From positions 616,578-680,577 of the forward strand of contig JALIRH010000094.1 of assembly GCA_023055505.1 (NCBI GenBank): DNA of 64,000 nt, in the 5' to 3' direction. Shown piece after piece: positions 1 through 9,690 of this stretch (the stretch's first letter is position 1; each line of letters begins with the position of its first letter). The position numbers and the translations under genes are program-made. The notes under the pieces are model-generated. The model was given only the letters and a program-made list of their open reading frames with translations, had not been told where the DNA came from and did no database searches. The stretch comes from Callipepla californica brunnescens. Its lineage: Eukaryota > Chordata > Aves > Galliformes > Odontophoridae.

Positions 1-2449
1 GTGAGCATTTCCTACTAGTAAGTCATAAGAGGAACTCACGATGGGATTTTCACTGAAGGAGATAATATAAGCGCAGGTTCTCCTAACAGTGATACACAGT
101 CAGTGCATTAGACCATTTCCCCTGCAACCTGCCTTGGAGACAGGTTGTTTCTTTTAGGTAAACACAACAGATTTATTTTCCCATTTTCCTTTTTTATTTT
201 TATTTTATTTTATTTTATATTATTTTATTTTATTTTTTCTGTAAGCATATTCTTTTCAGGACTGAGCCCTTTATGTGACTGAAATGACTCAACACTTAGA
301 ATAGGACCCAACGAATCAAAGGAATCCTCACTGCTAGAACCTAGCACTAGGGGCTGTCAGCTCCCTTAGGTATCCACTCTGTGACTGGTAATATGACAGA
401 CCAGGTGTTCTAGAACAGGATGCAGTAGAGGTTAATAACCATGGGGACACCTGGGCTACACTGCAGATGGGAGAACAGGCTTCCATGGAAGACCTTTTTC
501 TCAAGGGCAGCTCAGACCAGGAGTTTGGCTTGATAAAGTCTGGTCACAATAAAGATTTTGTGATATCATATGCAAAATGATACTTTGAGAAATACATACT
601 GGGGCACTGTATAGGAAATCCCCATCAGTGTTTGATCACCACTTAGTGTTTTTTTCCCCAACCAGATTCATAAATGCCTGCTTTAGGGTAGGTGCAAAGA
701 CTCACATTCACAGATACACTCCCTCTGTTGATGGACACGTCAGGTGGAAAAACACTGGTGTGACAAATATGTGAAACAAAAAGCCTGGGGACAGCTGCAG
801 ATTTTAAAGAAGTGATCTACTGCAACAGAACAGATGGAAGCAGTCACAGGGTGGAGGGGAAATGCTCTTTGGATGGTTGTACCCATTCAATAACAGGAAA
901 GACGTTTGGCTTGGCAGCAGTTGACATGACTTGGGGTAGGACCATTCATTCACTTTGACCTTGGGATGTCCTTTCTTCAGAGCATTCTCTGAGAAGCTGT
1001 TTCAGTTCCCAAGGAATGAAGTGATCATTGCCTGGTATGACTCTTCTCCTGGAGTTTGTCTCCACAGAAGAAAAGTCCTAGTAAGAGAAGAATTATGTTA
1101 TTTTATGTCTTACAGGAAACAGCAGAGCTTTGTAGCATCTGCCTCCTTTTGACTTAAAATCACATGTTCTGACCAAGTTGACAATAAAAAGCAGTGTATC
1201 TATTGTGATGATCATTATGCTTTCTTGAAACAAGTATTCCACTCAACCCATAGAGCCTGCAACTTTCTCTTCCCTGAAGAAATTTTTGTGTCATCTTCAA
1301 ACATTTGGGTCATCTTTAGTCATCAAGTCTTGAATATGTAATTCCAGACCTAGAAGCACTTTCACTATTGACAGATGAGAAGAAAAATTTGTAATGAAAC
1401 TGTTTCATAACATGAGATAGAACACAAATGCTAGGGGGACTATGGCGCTACAACTTTGTTTTTAGTCTAAGAGGTTTTATTTACAACATCTGTTCTCTGT
1501 TTGCTGTGCCGTTAGCTGCTGCAGAAGTTTCATCTGTTTGCAGAAGAAACAGGATAATTTGTTTTTTAATTCCTTTCAAGTATATCTCTATCTAATTCAT
1601 TCTGTTCCAAGAACTGAAGTCAAAAGTGGCAATTTACACATGAACCCATGATTGCCAGCACTTGTCAAGGTTAGCTGAGGTGAGGTGGAGGATTCTGTCC
1701 TGGGCTGAGAAGAGTGCTGTAATTCTGCAGTAGGCAGGACTGCCTGCAATCTTGCCACTGATCTAAAGCCCATCTGGGCAGATCCCTGGATTCCTGAGCC
1801 TGCTGCAGCCAACTCAGCTCAGCACAATAATTGAGAGAGTGTGCTGGTCTGTGCTGGGATTCCCGCTCCTGGTGCCTTATTTTGGGAGCCTGCAAATACC
1901 AGGTGAGGCCAAGGTACAGTGAAAGACATGCCTGGAAGCAGCAGGCTATGTGACTGATGGTACTTAGGTGTTTGTTTGTGGTTGCAAAGCCCCAGAGAAG
2001 AAGGCTTTTTTTCACAGGGTTTGTGAGCAGTGTGGGGAATCAAGCAGAACTTGATGCATAGGGCAGCTCCCTTCAGAAAGGTGGATATAGCTCAGTGGGT
2101 GAGTTTATGCCTTATGCTGTACTGCTGTGTTATCTCAGACACAGCAGGTATTGCTCATGATTGAAGTTACAACTTAAGTGAACAAGTTTATGAAATTGTC
2201 ACAGCAGTGAGAATAAATGCTGACTAAATGCAGGATTTCTAAATGCTCCAGAAAAAAAACAACATCATCATTAAGTGCAGGAAAATTTATGTGTCAAGTG
2301 TTCCTCCCTGTTTAAGGCAAATGTGGGAAAAATCTAAGACATGGCTATTAGGATGGGCTGACCAGTTATGATGTGAACCCAGCAAACTGCAGCAGAAAGA
2401 CTGAGAGCTGTTGTGTGTCCTGAAGCTGAACAACCTTCAGTTGCCTTAT
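1..2449. other. Non-coding stretch without a recognised gene
   Basis: AT-rich single-copy-like DNA. Apart from a TTTTA-type microsatellite near 190-238 I see no gene, RNA gene or transposon here. Short open frames on both strands have no recognisable protein features and lack coherent splice context. Around 2086-2097 there is a perfect match to a tRNA A-box pattern, but no B-box follows at the proper distance, so it is not called as a tRNA. Confidence 0.6.
190..238. repeat. Imperfect (TTTTA)n microsatellite
   Basis: A run of TTTTA/ATTTT units with a few interruptions is directly visible. Such A/T pentamer tracts are common in bird genomes. There is no sign that it is the tail of an adjacent retroelement. 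Confidence 0.85.
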
Positions 2450-3560
2450 AAATTTCCCCTATTTTGTTTAAAGTCATTCCACCTTGTCCTATCACTATCA
2501 GACCATGTAAAAAGTCAGTCTCCTTTCTCCTTGTAAGCTCCCCTCAAGTACTGGAAGGCTGCAGTCTTCTCTTCTCTGAGTCAAACAAGCCCAGCTTGAC
2601 CAAACTTTCTTCAAAGATGAAAAGCTCCAGCCATTTGACTATCTTTGCAACATCCCTCTGGACCTTCTCCAATAGCACCACATCCCTCCTATGCAAGAGG
2701 GCACCAAGCCTGGACACAGATGGGGTCTCATGGGAGCAGAGCAGAGGGGGACAACCCCCTCCCTCTCACTGCTGGCCACCCCTCTCCTGATGCAGCCCAG
2801 GATACTGTTGCCTTTCAGGGCTGCAAGAGCACACTGCTGGCTTATAATTTTCATCAACTAGGACCCCCAAGTCTTTCTTGTCAGGGCTGCTCTCAGTGAG
2901 TTCTCGCAGTCTGTAATCATGTATGAGATTGCCTTGATTCAAGTGCAGCACCTTGCACTTGGCCTCATTGATCCTTAATATATTCTCATGTGCCCACTTT
3001 CTGAATGTGTCCAGATCCCTTTGGATGGTGTTCCTCCTTTCTACAGTGTTAAGTGCACCACTCAGCACGGTGGCATCAGCAAACTTAAAGAGGGTACACT
3101 CAATCCCACTGTCTATGTCACTGATGAAGATATTGAATAGCATAAGTCCCAAAGATGGACCTGGAGGACACCACACATTACTAGCCGCCATCTGGTCATT
3201 AGAACCCTTGACAACAACCCTCTGGCTATGACTACCCAGCCAATTCTTTATTCGTCTAGTAGCCCAGCCTGCAAATCCTTATTTCTTCAATTTAGAGATT
3301 AAGAATATGATGTGGGACCATGTCAGAGTACTTGCACAAGTTCAGGGAGATTACACCAATTACCCTACCTTTGTCCACAGATGCTGCCACTCATTCATGG
3401 AAGGACATCTGATTAGTCAGGCATGATCTGCCCTTGGTGAATATGTGCTGGCTGTTTACGATCACCTCAACATTTCATATGTGTCTTAACATCTCTTCCA
3501 GAAGGATCTGCTCCATGATCTTTCCAAGCACAGTGACCTGATCTATGGATGTGCTTTACA
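2450..3560 (-). mobile_element. CR1 LINE fragment with reverse transcriptase remnant (minus strand)
   Basis: Read on the minus strand, this is a 5'-truncated CR1 non-LTR retrotransposon. From about 3545 down to 2770 the translation follows the CR1 reverse transcriptase: a GKIMEQ-like block near 3500-3530, then 'SLGLMLFNIFISDIDSGIECTL', followed by 'FKFADA' and 'WAHENILRINEAKCKVLHL' near 2930-3010. The usual catalytic FADD box reads FADA, so the second aspartate is lost. The frame also has stops and shifts, so the element is dead. The 2450-2770 part matches the C-terminal RT and 3' region. It stands alone in otherwise non-coding DNA. The family call is firm; the exact ends are approximate. Confidence 0.9.
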
Positions 3561-4303
3561 GAGCCTAGGTGCAGCTCTGGGCCAGCAAGTGTGGAGATCC
3601 TGGGCTGCTCACTTCTCAAAAAGAGTTCATCCATGCTTGTCCTGCACTATCCTGTACAGACCTTCATATTTTTTTGGTAAGTTGTCTGCTTTGTAAAAGT
3701 AGTTAAGCAAGGTGGTGTTTCTAGGAACTAATAATGCTCTCAAGTTACCTTATTTCACTCTGTCTTCAACCTGTGTTTTCAAAGTTGCCTTTTAAGAAAA
3801 CAGTTTCACTGTAGCTGAGGAAACCACTGTTCCTGCATCCCATATAGTGCAAGACTGCGGAGACAGACACATAGTATGCTGAATACAGCTCCATATGGGT
3901 TATTGCAGACCCCAGCCTTCTGCAGTTTTCAGAATAAAGAAACTTGTATGGCTCTGTTGTGATTTTGGCTCTGCTTCTGCAATAGATGTGTAACTAAATT
4001 GCCTTCCTGGAGTTCTGGGTGTCTCCAGCTTTTTACCATGAAGATGTCTTAAGGATTTTTAAGTATCCGAGAAGGACGACTTGGACAATCTTTCCACAGG
4101 TAGCTCTTAAATCAGGCCTGTAGGAACAGTTTGCTGAGTTCTGCTTCATAACGTGGTACTGAGATTACAATAGGTAGAGACAAAAGAGAGAGCAAGCTGT
4201 TATCTTGTCTTTATTAGGGTATTTACAAGTAGCCAGGATGCTGGCTTTTTAAAAACTGACATTCCTCCCCCTTTCCTCCTCCCTTTTCTTTTTTTTTTTT
4301 CAG
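3561..4303. other. Non-coding stretch; possible continuation of CR1 at its left edge
   Basis: The first 60-80 bases may still belong to the CR1 fragment on the left, but similarity fades. The right edge carries a long pyrimidine tract (4261-4300) ending in CAG, which is the acceptor of the exon-like segment that follows. Nothing else is recognised. Confidence 0.5.
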
Positions 4304-4454
4304 AATTTATCTTTCTTGCAAGGAAAATGGAGACGTTCTTGTTACTGCTTCAGGCAGCATAGCCAGCCTACTGAAGGCGATGCCCCAGAAGTTCCTTTAC
4401 AGTGTTACAGAGGAGCCTGTAAAGTGGTCTTATTGTGATGCTGTGGCTGACAAG
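4304..4454 (+). other. Exon-like segment, protein not recognised
   Basis: A strong pyrimidine tract ending in CAG (4261-4303) precedes a 151-base segment that ends at AAG before GTACTC (4455). One frame is open throughout and encodes about 50 residues, including 'ENGDVLVTASGSIASLLKA' and 'EEPVKWSYCDAVADK', with a composition like real protein. If spliced it would begin with one base completing a codon and end on a codon boundary. The donor is only moderate, and read-through would hit TGA at 4461. A 150-base open frame in one of three frames occurs by chance fairly often (roughly one in four), so this is a suggestion only. No neighbouring exon was firmly identified and I do not recognise the protein. 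Confidence 0.25.
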
Positions 4455-7156
4455 GTACTCTGAGTTCAACAAGAGGAATTGCCCCTGACTTCCCATTGTT
4501 CCTCAGGCCTCGTGCTTTGCTCAAACAGGTTATACTGGGATTTTGTACTGTTTCTTGACACATACACTAAACACCTTAATTAGGAGCAGCCAGACCATCT
4601 GTTTTTGAAGGGCTTTTGTTTTGTGTGTTTCAGTGGCAGCAGAGTCATCAAAGTGGAGTTCTTGTTGGCTTCTCTTTGACATGTAGCACTCTGCAGCATC
4701 ATTATCATCTAGTATATATTTTATGGCAGGAGACATTGACAAAGCATGAGCTCCAGGGAAAAGCAGTGGAAGGACAGTAAAAATTAGATATGTTTGTAGA
4801 AGTCAAGAAGAAAGCCATTAAAAATATAAGCACAGCTGGTGCTTTACCACTCTTGGTATGTGCCTGCCTTTCTTTTTTGCAGAAACAGCTCTTATTAGAG
4901 ACTCTAACCCTAACCCTGACATCAAGTTTAAAAATATACCTAGTCAAGCAACTGCCTTTTATTTATTTATTTATTTATTTCAGTTGAGTCTAACCATCTA
5001 TGCAGGTAAATCTACCGGACAAACAAACACATACCAATTGTTTTCTCCTCCTCCAGTTTTCACTGGAGCAAGTAAAAATCTCTGTCTACAACCTTGTTCC
5101 ACAGTAGAATTTGGCTTTTTTTTCTGAAGGAAAAAAATGGGTAGATGATGGGTAGAAGTCTCTGCAACAGGCTGAGCCCTAAGATGCAGAAAAGAATCAA
5201 ATACTTAAGGACATAAATCCATAAACCTCTAATCTGATCTGACCTCTGATTGTAGCTTTTGAATGCTGGGCTTTTTTTTTTTTTTAAAGGTCTTTTATCC
5301 TTGTTCTTAAGAGGTGAAGAAAAAGAAAAAATCAATCTTTATTGAGAAACAAAAATGCTGATTGGCCACACCTTCCCTAGTTCTCTACAGCAAAGCACGA
5401 CCAGTCAAACACAATTAGTTTTTAGCCTCATTTTTCCACTGCCCTTAAAAACATAAAAACAACAAACAGAATGAGATTACTGTTTCTGAAGGTAGAAAAA
5501 GGCATTACAAGATCTTTTCTTTCTACTTTTTCATGTGCTTCAGAGCTGAACAAATTGTAATAAGAATGTTATCCAATGAAAGCAGTCTTCTTTGCAGTTT
5601 GCAAATGGTGTAGCACAGGCTTACATTCTTACATACTGCTTCTTTCATAGAAGTTTGTAAAGAGTTTGTGGACATTTATATGTTCTTGATTTGCTTCCAG
5701 TTCCTCACCTTCAGGCTGATGCCTTACTAGTGGATCAGCAGCAAAACCTTCATTTGAGCACTTTAGTTTCTTAGAAATTAAGATGGGAGAGTAAACCATA
5801 TTAAGCACTGTTTAAATATCCAGGTATGCATGAACACAACTATGAAGAATGTCTGAAAGGCCTCTTCCATAAAAATATAAGACGTGTAAAGGAACATGTG
5901 GCAGAATCACTGGATCAAGATTTAAGAAAATGATCATGAATAAATACGCCTTCTATTCTTTTTCACACTACATTACTGTGTGTGACACTATCTTTCCTCT
6001 GATCTGTTGCCCATCTCTGCTGGACCCCCCTTGATTATTACTAAGTATACACTGCAGGATAGCGTTCTTGGATAAAGTACAGAAAAAGGTCTCATTGTAT
6101 AATAAAAACAATGTGAGGGAGTCATTCATTAGATTGATATGTTGTTGTATTTCCTGCTTGAATGGCAGATTTACTGGCCTTCTCTGTGTAGGTATTTATT
6201 GCTGAGATGGAGGAGGAAACTGTGTCATAAACATCTCAGTGACTTTGAATAAAAGCTAAAGAAGTGCTGAGGTCATTCTGGCAGCTTGTGTTTGTGGAGT
6301 GCAACAGAAGGTGTTCAACAGAAGATAAATACTTGCTTCAGCCAGCTACACTACAAATCTGCTCAATTCATATATTAGCTATTAATTGTTTCTACAAATA
6401 ACAGAAAGGAAAGGAGTGCTCTTCTCAGTAAACTACTCTGCATACAATTTGCTATTCCCAGGAAGATCTCCCTGCTTCCAGAGTAGAAAGAAGTGTGGCA
6501 GTGACCAAAGTGCAATGGAGACATCCCAAGAGCCAGCCCACTAGCCAGTCAAAAATGGTATTTTATAATTTTCAGTCTGAGAAGCATAAAAATCTCTATA
6601 TTAAGTTGCTTATCCTCCAAAATTAGTTGAGTAGGAGGTGGAATAAGGACAGGAGTGAGAAAAAAAAAACAGCAAAGAAGCCATTCTTCAGGCTTCAGGG
6701 TCCTTTTCTGAGGCACTATTCTCATACAACATGAGGGATACTTGACTGTGCAAATAATAAAGTGTAGATAAAAATGCGATGTAGATAGTCAATTACTGTA
6801 CAACCCACTGCTTTCATGTGAAGGTTATTCTGTATCTTATCACTTCCTACATTGGTGTGAATACTGGGGAGAAAATATACCTCATGTTTAAAATGAATAT
6901 TTTCATGCTGTCTGTGCTGGGACATCACTACCCATGTACACCAATCATATCCGAATGGCAAGATTCACATGCTAGAAGTCAATAATCTCTAACTACACTA
7001 TCCAAGGGTTGCAACATACTATTTCAGTTCATCTTAAAATCCAGCAGATGTGTAACCTTGCCAACTAGTGAAGTAATTGATGATATCTGATTTGTGAAGC
7101 TCACATCCAGTCTTGATGATCGAGACCTGTTGTATATTAACTGCCACCTCAGCCAA
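4455..7156. other. Non-coding stretch without a recognised gene
   Basis: AT-rich DNA with a (TTTA)n tract near 4957-4981 and a short T tract near 5271-5285. Two and a third units of CTAACC at 4904-4917 resemble telomere repeat but are too short to mean much. No gene or transposon seen. Confidence 0.6.
4957..4981. repeat. (TTTA)n microsatellite
   Basis: About six TTTA units in a row, read directly. Simple repeat with no evident function. Confidence 0.9.
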
Positions 7157-7190
7157 CAGATTAGAGTTTACAGCAGATTAGAGTTTGCAG
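7157..7190. repeat. 17-bp tandem duplication
   Basis: The unit CAGATTAGAGTTTRCAG occurs twice head-to-tail (7157-7173 and 7174-7190) with one mismatch. It abuts a CR1 3' end and probably arose by replication slippage. Confidence 0.85.
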
Positions 7191-7191
7191 C

Positions 7192-7262
7192 AGCCTTGCT
7201 TTGAACAGGAACTGGGCCAGATGACTTCTAAAGGTCCTTTCCAGAGTGAATTGTGAAATATT
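7192..7262 (+). mobile_element. CR1 LINE 3'-end fragment (plus strand)
   Basis: The segment follows the CR1 3' end: a 'gaactgggccagatgactt' block, then 'aaggtcctttcc' and a degenerate end. The characteristic terminal ATTCTATG repeat is poorly kept, so the copy is old. Extent is approximate. Confidence 0.65.
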
Positions 7263-7538
7263 CATCTGAATTTGGATAGGAACCCAAGGGAAATACCAAA
7301 GATCCTGAGATAGGCAAGATTATGGTCACACTACTGTTTTCCCACTGTGTGCCGCTGTATCAGCCTTAGCAAATACATTTACTCTGAAATTAGTAACGTA
7401 GTCTGTGTAACTTAAGTGTCCTGTGTTCACTTCAGGAAAGAAAGAATTTAATTCATTCTTCCTTCCAAGCAATATCCTACGCTGTGGCAAATAAATAAAA
7501 CTAAAAAGACTTTCCCTCCCTTCCCCCACCACCTCAAG

Positions 7539-7580
7539 AAAAATAATAATAATAAAAAAAAATAATAATAATAATAAAAA
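7539..7580. repeat. (AAT)n microsatellite
   Basis: AAT units interrupted by a central A run, read directly. Confidence 0.9.
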
Positions 7581-7945
7581 GAGGAAAAAAGAACAGTATT
7601 ATGTCTTCTCTGGTCCTTCAGAATCCAGTAGGTTGCGGACTTGTGACACGAGTAGCAGTAAATGCTTGTTGTGTATAATGCGTAATCTGCATTTACTGTA
7701 ATGACTTTGAAGAAGCCTGCTCAGCAGCTGTTGTCTGCCAGCCGGAAGAAAAGAGACAGAGAGATTTTTCCCATTGCTTCCCCCTCAGCTATTCAGCCCC
7801 CTCAAATCCCCAACTGTTTTAAACAAAAAAGTGTCATCCTGACTTGTTTTGTGAGCCCTGGGGATTTAGAGTGTGCCTGCTGGAGAGAAAATTTGTTTTC
7901 TTCCACAAAGAATGTATAATTCACCCTTCCCTGTACAAGTGGGTT

Positions 7946-7973
7946 AAAAAAAAAAAAAAAAGGAAAGAAAGAA
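7946..7973. repeat. Poly-A / (GAAA)n tract
   Basis: Sixteen A residues followed by GGAAAGAAAGAAA. No retroposed gene is apparent upstream on the plus strand, so it is treated as a simple repeat. Confidence 0.85.
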
Positions 7974-8801
7974 ATAATATACCAATTAGCTCAGTTTGTT
8001 GTTTGCCAGTCTTGAGACTATGAATGGACAGAGGTAACTCAGTCTCTGTAAAAGCTGATATGTTACAAGAAAATCTGGACACTGGACATCAAACAGCTCA
8101 TCAGAGTTCTCAGGGATTATCTACACCTCTGTGACTGTTCTGACAAAGAGCATCTCTTGTCTCTCTAATGTATGGCTAATCCTGGTCCTGATTCTTTAGC
8201 TGTTGTGAAGACTTGAGGAGCACATTTGAAAAATAGTGCCTGTCTTCACCTTAATACTTGTGCTTGAACTGAACACAACTCTCAAAAGCTATGGTGGTAC
8301 GGTGACCACAGCCAGAAGCACAGAACACTGTTAAAACTTCACAAATCCAGCAGGACTGCCCCCTAGAGAGGAGAGGTGCTCACACCACTATGTATGTTGC
8401 ATGTTATGAGCCAGTATCTGGCCTCAGCAACTGACCCAACTGGATAATATCTGAGAAACAGACCTGCTGTTAGTCACTCCCCTTTCTGCTTTTATAGAGT
8501 GTAACCCATTTTGGTAATGTTCCACACAGTGTCCATCTTTCCCATAAAAGGAGTTCTCACTTATATGGAAAGACTGTTTTCCCAGCAGCAATAACTTATG
8601 AGTCCCTTCAAAGGGACACTCCTGAGTATATGAAATAATGCCAGGTCATTGGTTTTGGAAATAACCATGGTGATACTTGGTAATTCTCAGATTCTATAAA
8701 AGCCTGGCAACAAGCAAGCGACAAGCCAGGCTCTTATTCTGATATTTCTTGTCCCTCAGCATGCTAAAGAGCACCCTCACCTACTCTTTCCTTTTCTACA
8801 G

Positions 8802-8888
8802 CAAACACAGAGCAGCTAGTGGCTGCACAAACCTTGAGCTCTTTAATGCACTCCTCTCCTGTGAGGATTCTGCATGGAAACCCACAGT
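8802..8888 (+). other. Exon-like segment with strong splice sites, protein not recognised
   Basis: A pyrimidine-rich acceptor (TTCCTTTTCTACAG, ending 8801) is followed 87 bases later by CAGT and the near-consensus donor GTAAGTGC (8889). Two frames are open through the segment. The more protein-like one (two bases, then AAC at 8804) includes 'LVAAQTLSSLMHSSPVRIL'; the other includes 'GCTNLELFNALLSCEDSAW'. Length and flanking signals suit an internal vertebrate exon, although chance pairs of splice signals are common in long non-coding DNA. I do not recognise either peptide. It lies about 4.3 kb downstream of the other plus-strand exon candidate, but the phases do not join directly, so any shared transcript would need further exons. 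Confidence 0.28.
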
Positions 8889-9429
8889 GTAAGTGCATGT
8901 GGAAACATACTCCCATTTACAGCTTTGTGATGTTACTCTCTTTTTAAGTAAAAATAAATAAAAGAGGACCACCAGTGGAGCTGTTCAGACTTGACTGAAA
9001 GGATTCATATGGTTTGTGTCAGACGTTTTCTTTGAATGGCAGATAATTACACGGTGGTAAAGTCCCTGCAAATATTCTGTATTTTGAAGGCTATGGCCTT
9101 CATCCAGAATACAGGAGACCACATTCAATGCTTCCATTTGCTGGAACAGACTTAAAAGAAGTTGATGTGGTGAAGATAGTTATGTGGTCTAGCTAAACAC
9201 TGCTCTTTGAAGATGGACTTCTCCATTGAGAAGAAGTAGATGGGGGAAAGGTAAGAAATTAATGGACTTTTGCCTGAATATCAGGAATACTGAATGAGGA
9301 GGTTGCAGGCAGCTCAAAGCCACCTCTGATATTTATATCCATGCCTATTTAAAATGCGCAATCAAAATTGTTATTAATCTGGTAGCACATCTCTACCTCA
9401 GCTACTGCCCTTTTGCAGGTCCAGTAGAT
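8889..9429. other. Non-coding stretch without a recognised gene
   Basis: No repeats, RNA genes or coding features seen between the exon-like segment and the GC-rich patch. Confidence 0.55.
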
Positions 9430-9690
9430 CTTGGCCACACATGGTACCTTGTCTGCTGACAGCCACTAACCGGGAGCACCCAAGAGCAACGGAAGCCAGA
9501 ATGTGGAGGTCCTGGGACAAAGCCACGTGCCACACGCTACGGCTTGGCACAGCGCATCCTGTAGGCTGGGCACACTCCGAAGGGGCGGCCCCCTGGATCC
9601 CGTGTCCTTCAAATGCCCTCTAGTGGCGGTGGCTCAGCCTGAGAGCCACATCTCACTTCACAGCACGAGCAGGAGATGACTGTGCAAACA
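9430..9690. promoter_or_regulatory. Small GC-rich patch, candidate regulatory element
   Basis: The base composition changes from AT-rich surroundings to GC-rich over about 250 bases, with several CpGs (for example around 9520-9600). A CTCF-like motif lies inside. There is no supported coding frame. It may be an enhancer, insulator or small orphan CpG cluster. The call rests on composition and one motif only. Confidence 0.35.
9611..9629 (-). promoter_or_regulatory. CTCF-like binding site
   Basis: The plus strand reads TGCCCTCTAGTGGCGG; on the minus strand this gives CCGCCACTAGAGGGCA, which fits the vertebrate CTCF core (CCACNAGRGGGCR) at nearly all strong positions. The motif is oriented on the minus strand. 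CTCF sites act as insulators and loop anchors. Occupancy cannot be judged from sequence alone. Confidence 0.5.

Larger units (their letters stand above)
7263..8801. other. Non-coding stretch with simple repeats
   Basis: Holds an AAT repeat (7539-7580) and a 16-base A run followed by GAAA units (7946-7973). The final 40 bases form a pyrimidine tract and acceptor for the exon-like segment that follows. Otherwise nothing recognised. Confidence 0.6.

Noticed and set aside
2083..2165. tRNA-like A box (TAGCTCAGTGGG)
   Set aside because: No B box (GGTTCGANTCC-like) occurs at the required distance, and no acceptor-stem pairing is visible.
4904..4917. Telomere-like CTAACC repeats
   Set aside because: Only about two and a third units; too short to be an interstitial telomere.
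8355..8372. Second CTCF-like string (GCCCCCTAGAGAGG)
   Set aside because: The essential GTGG part of the core is absent.
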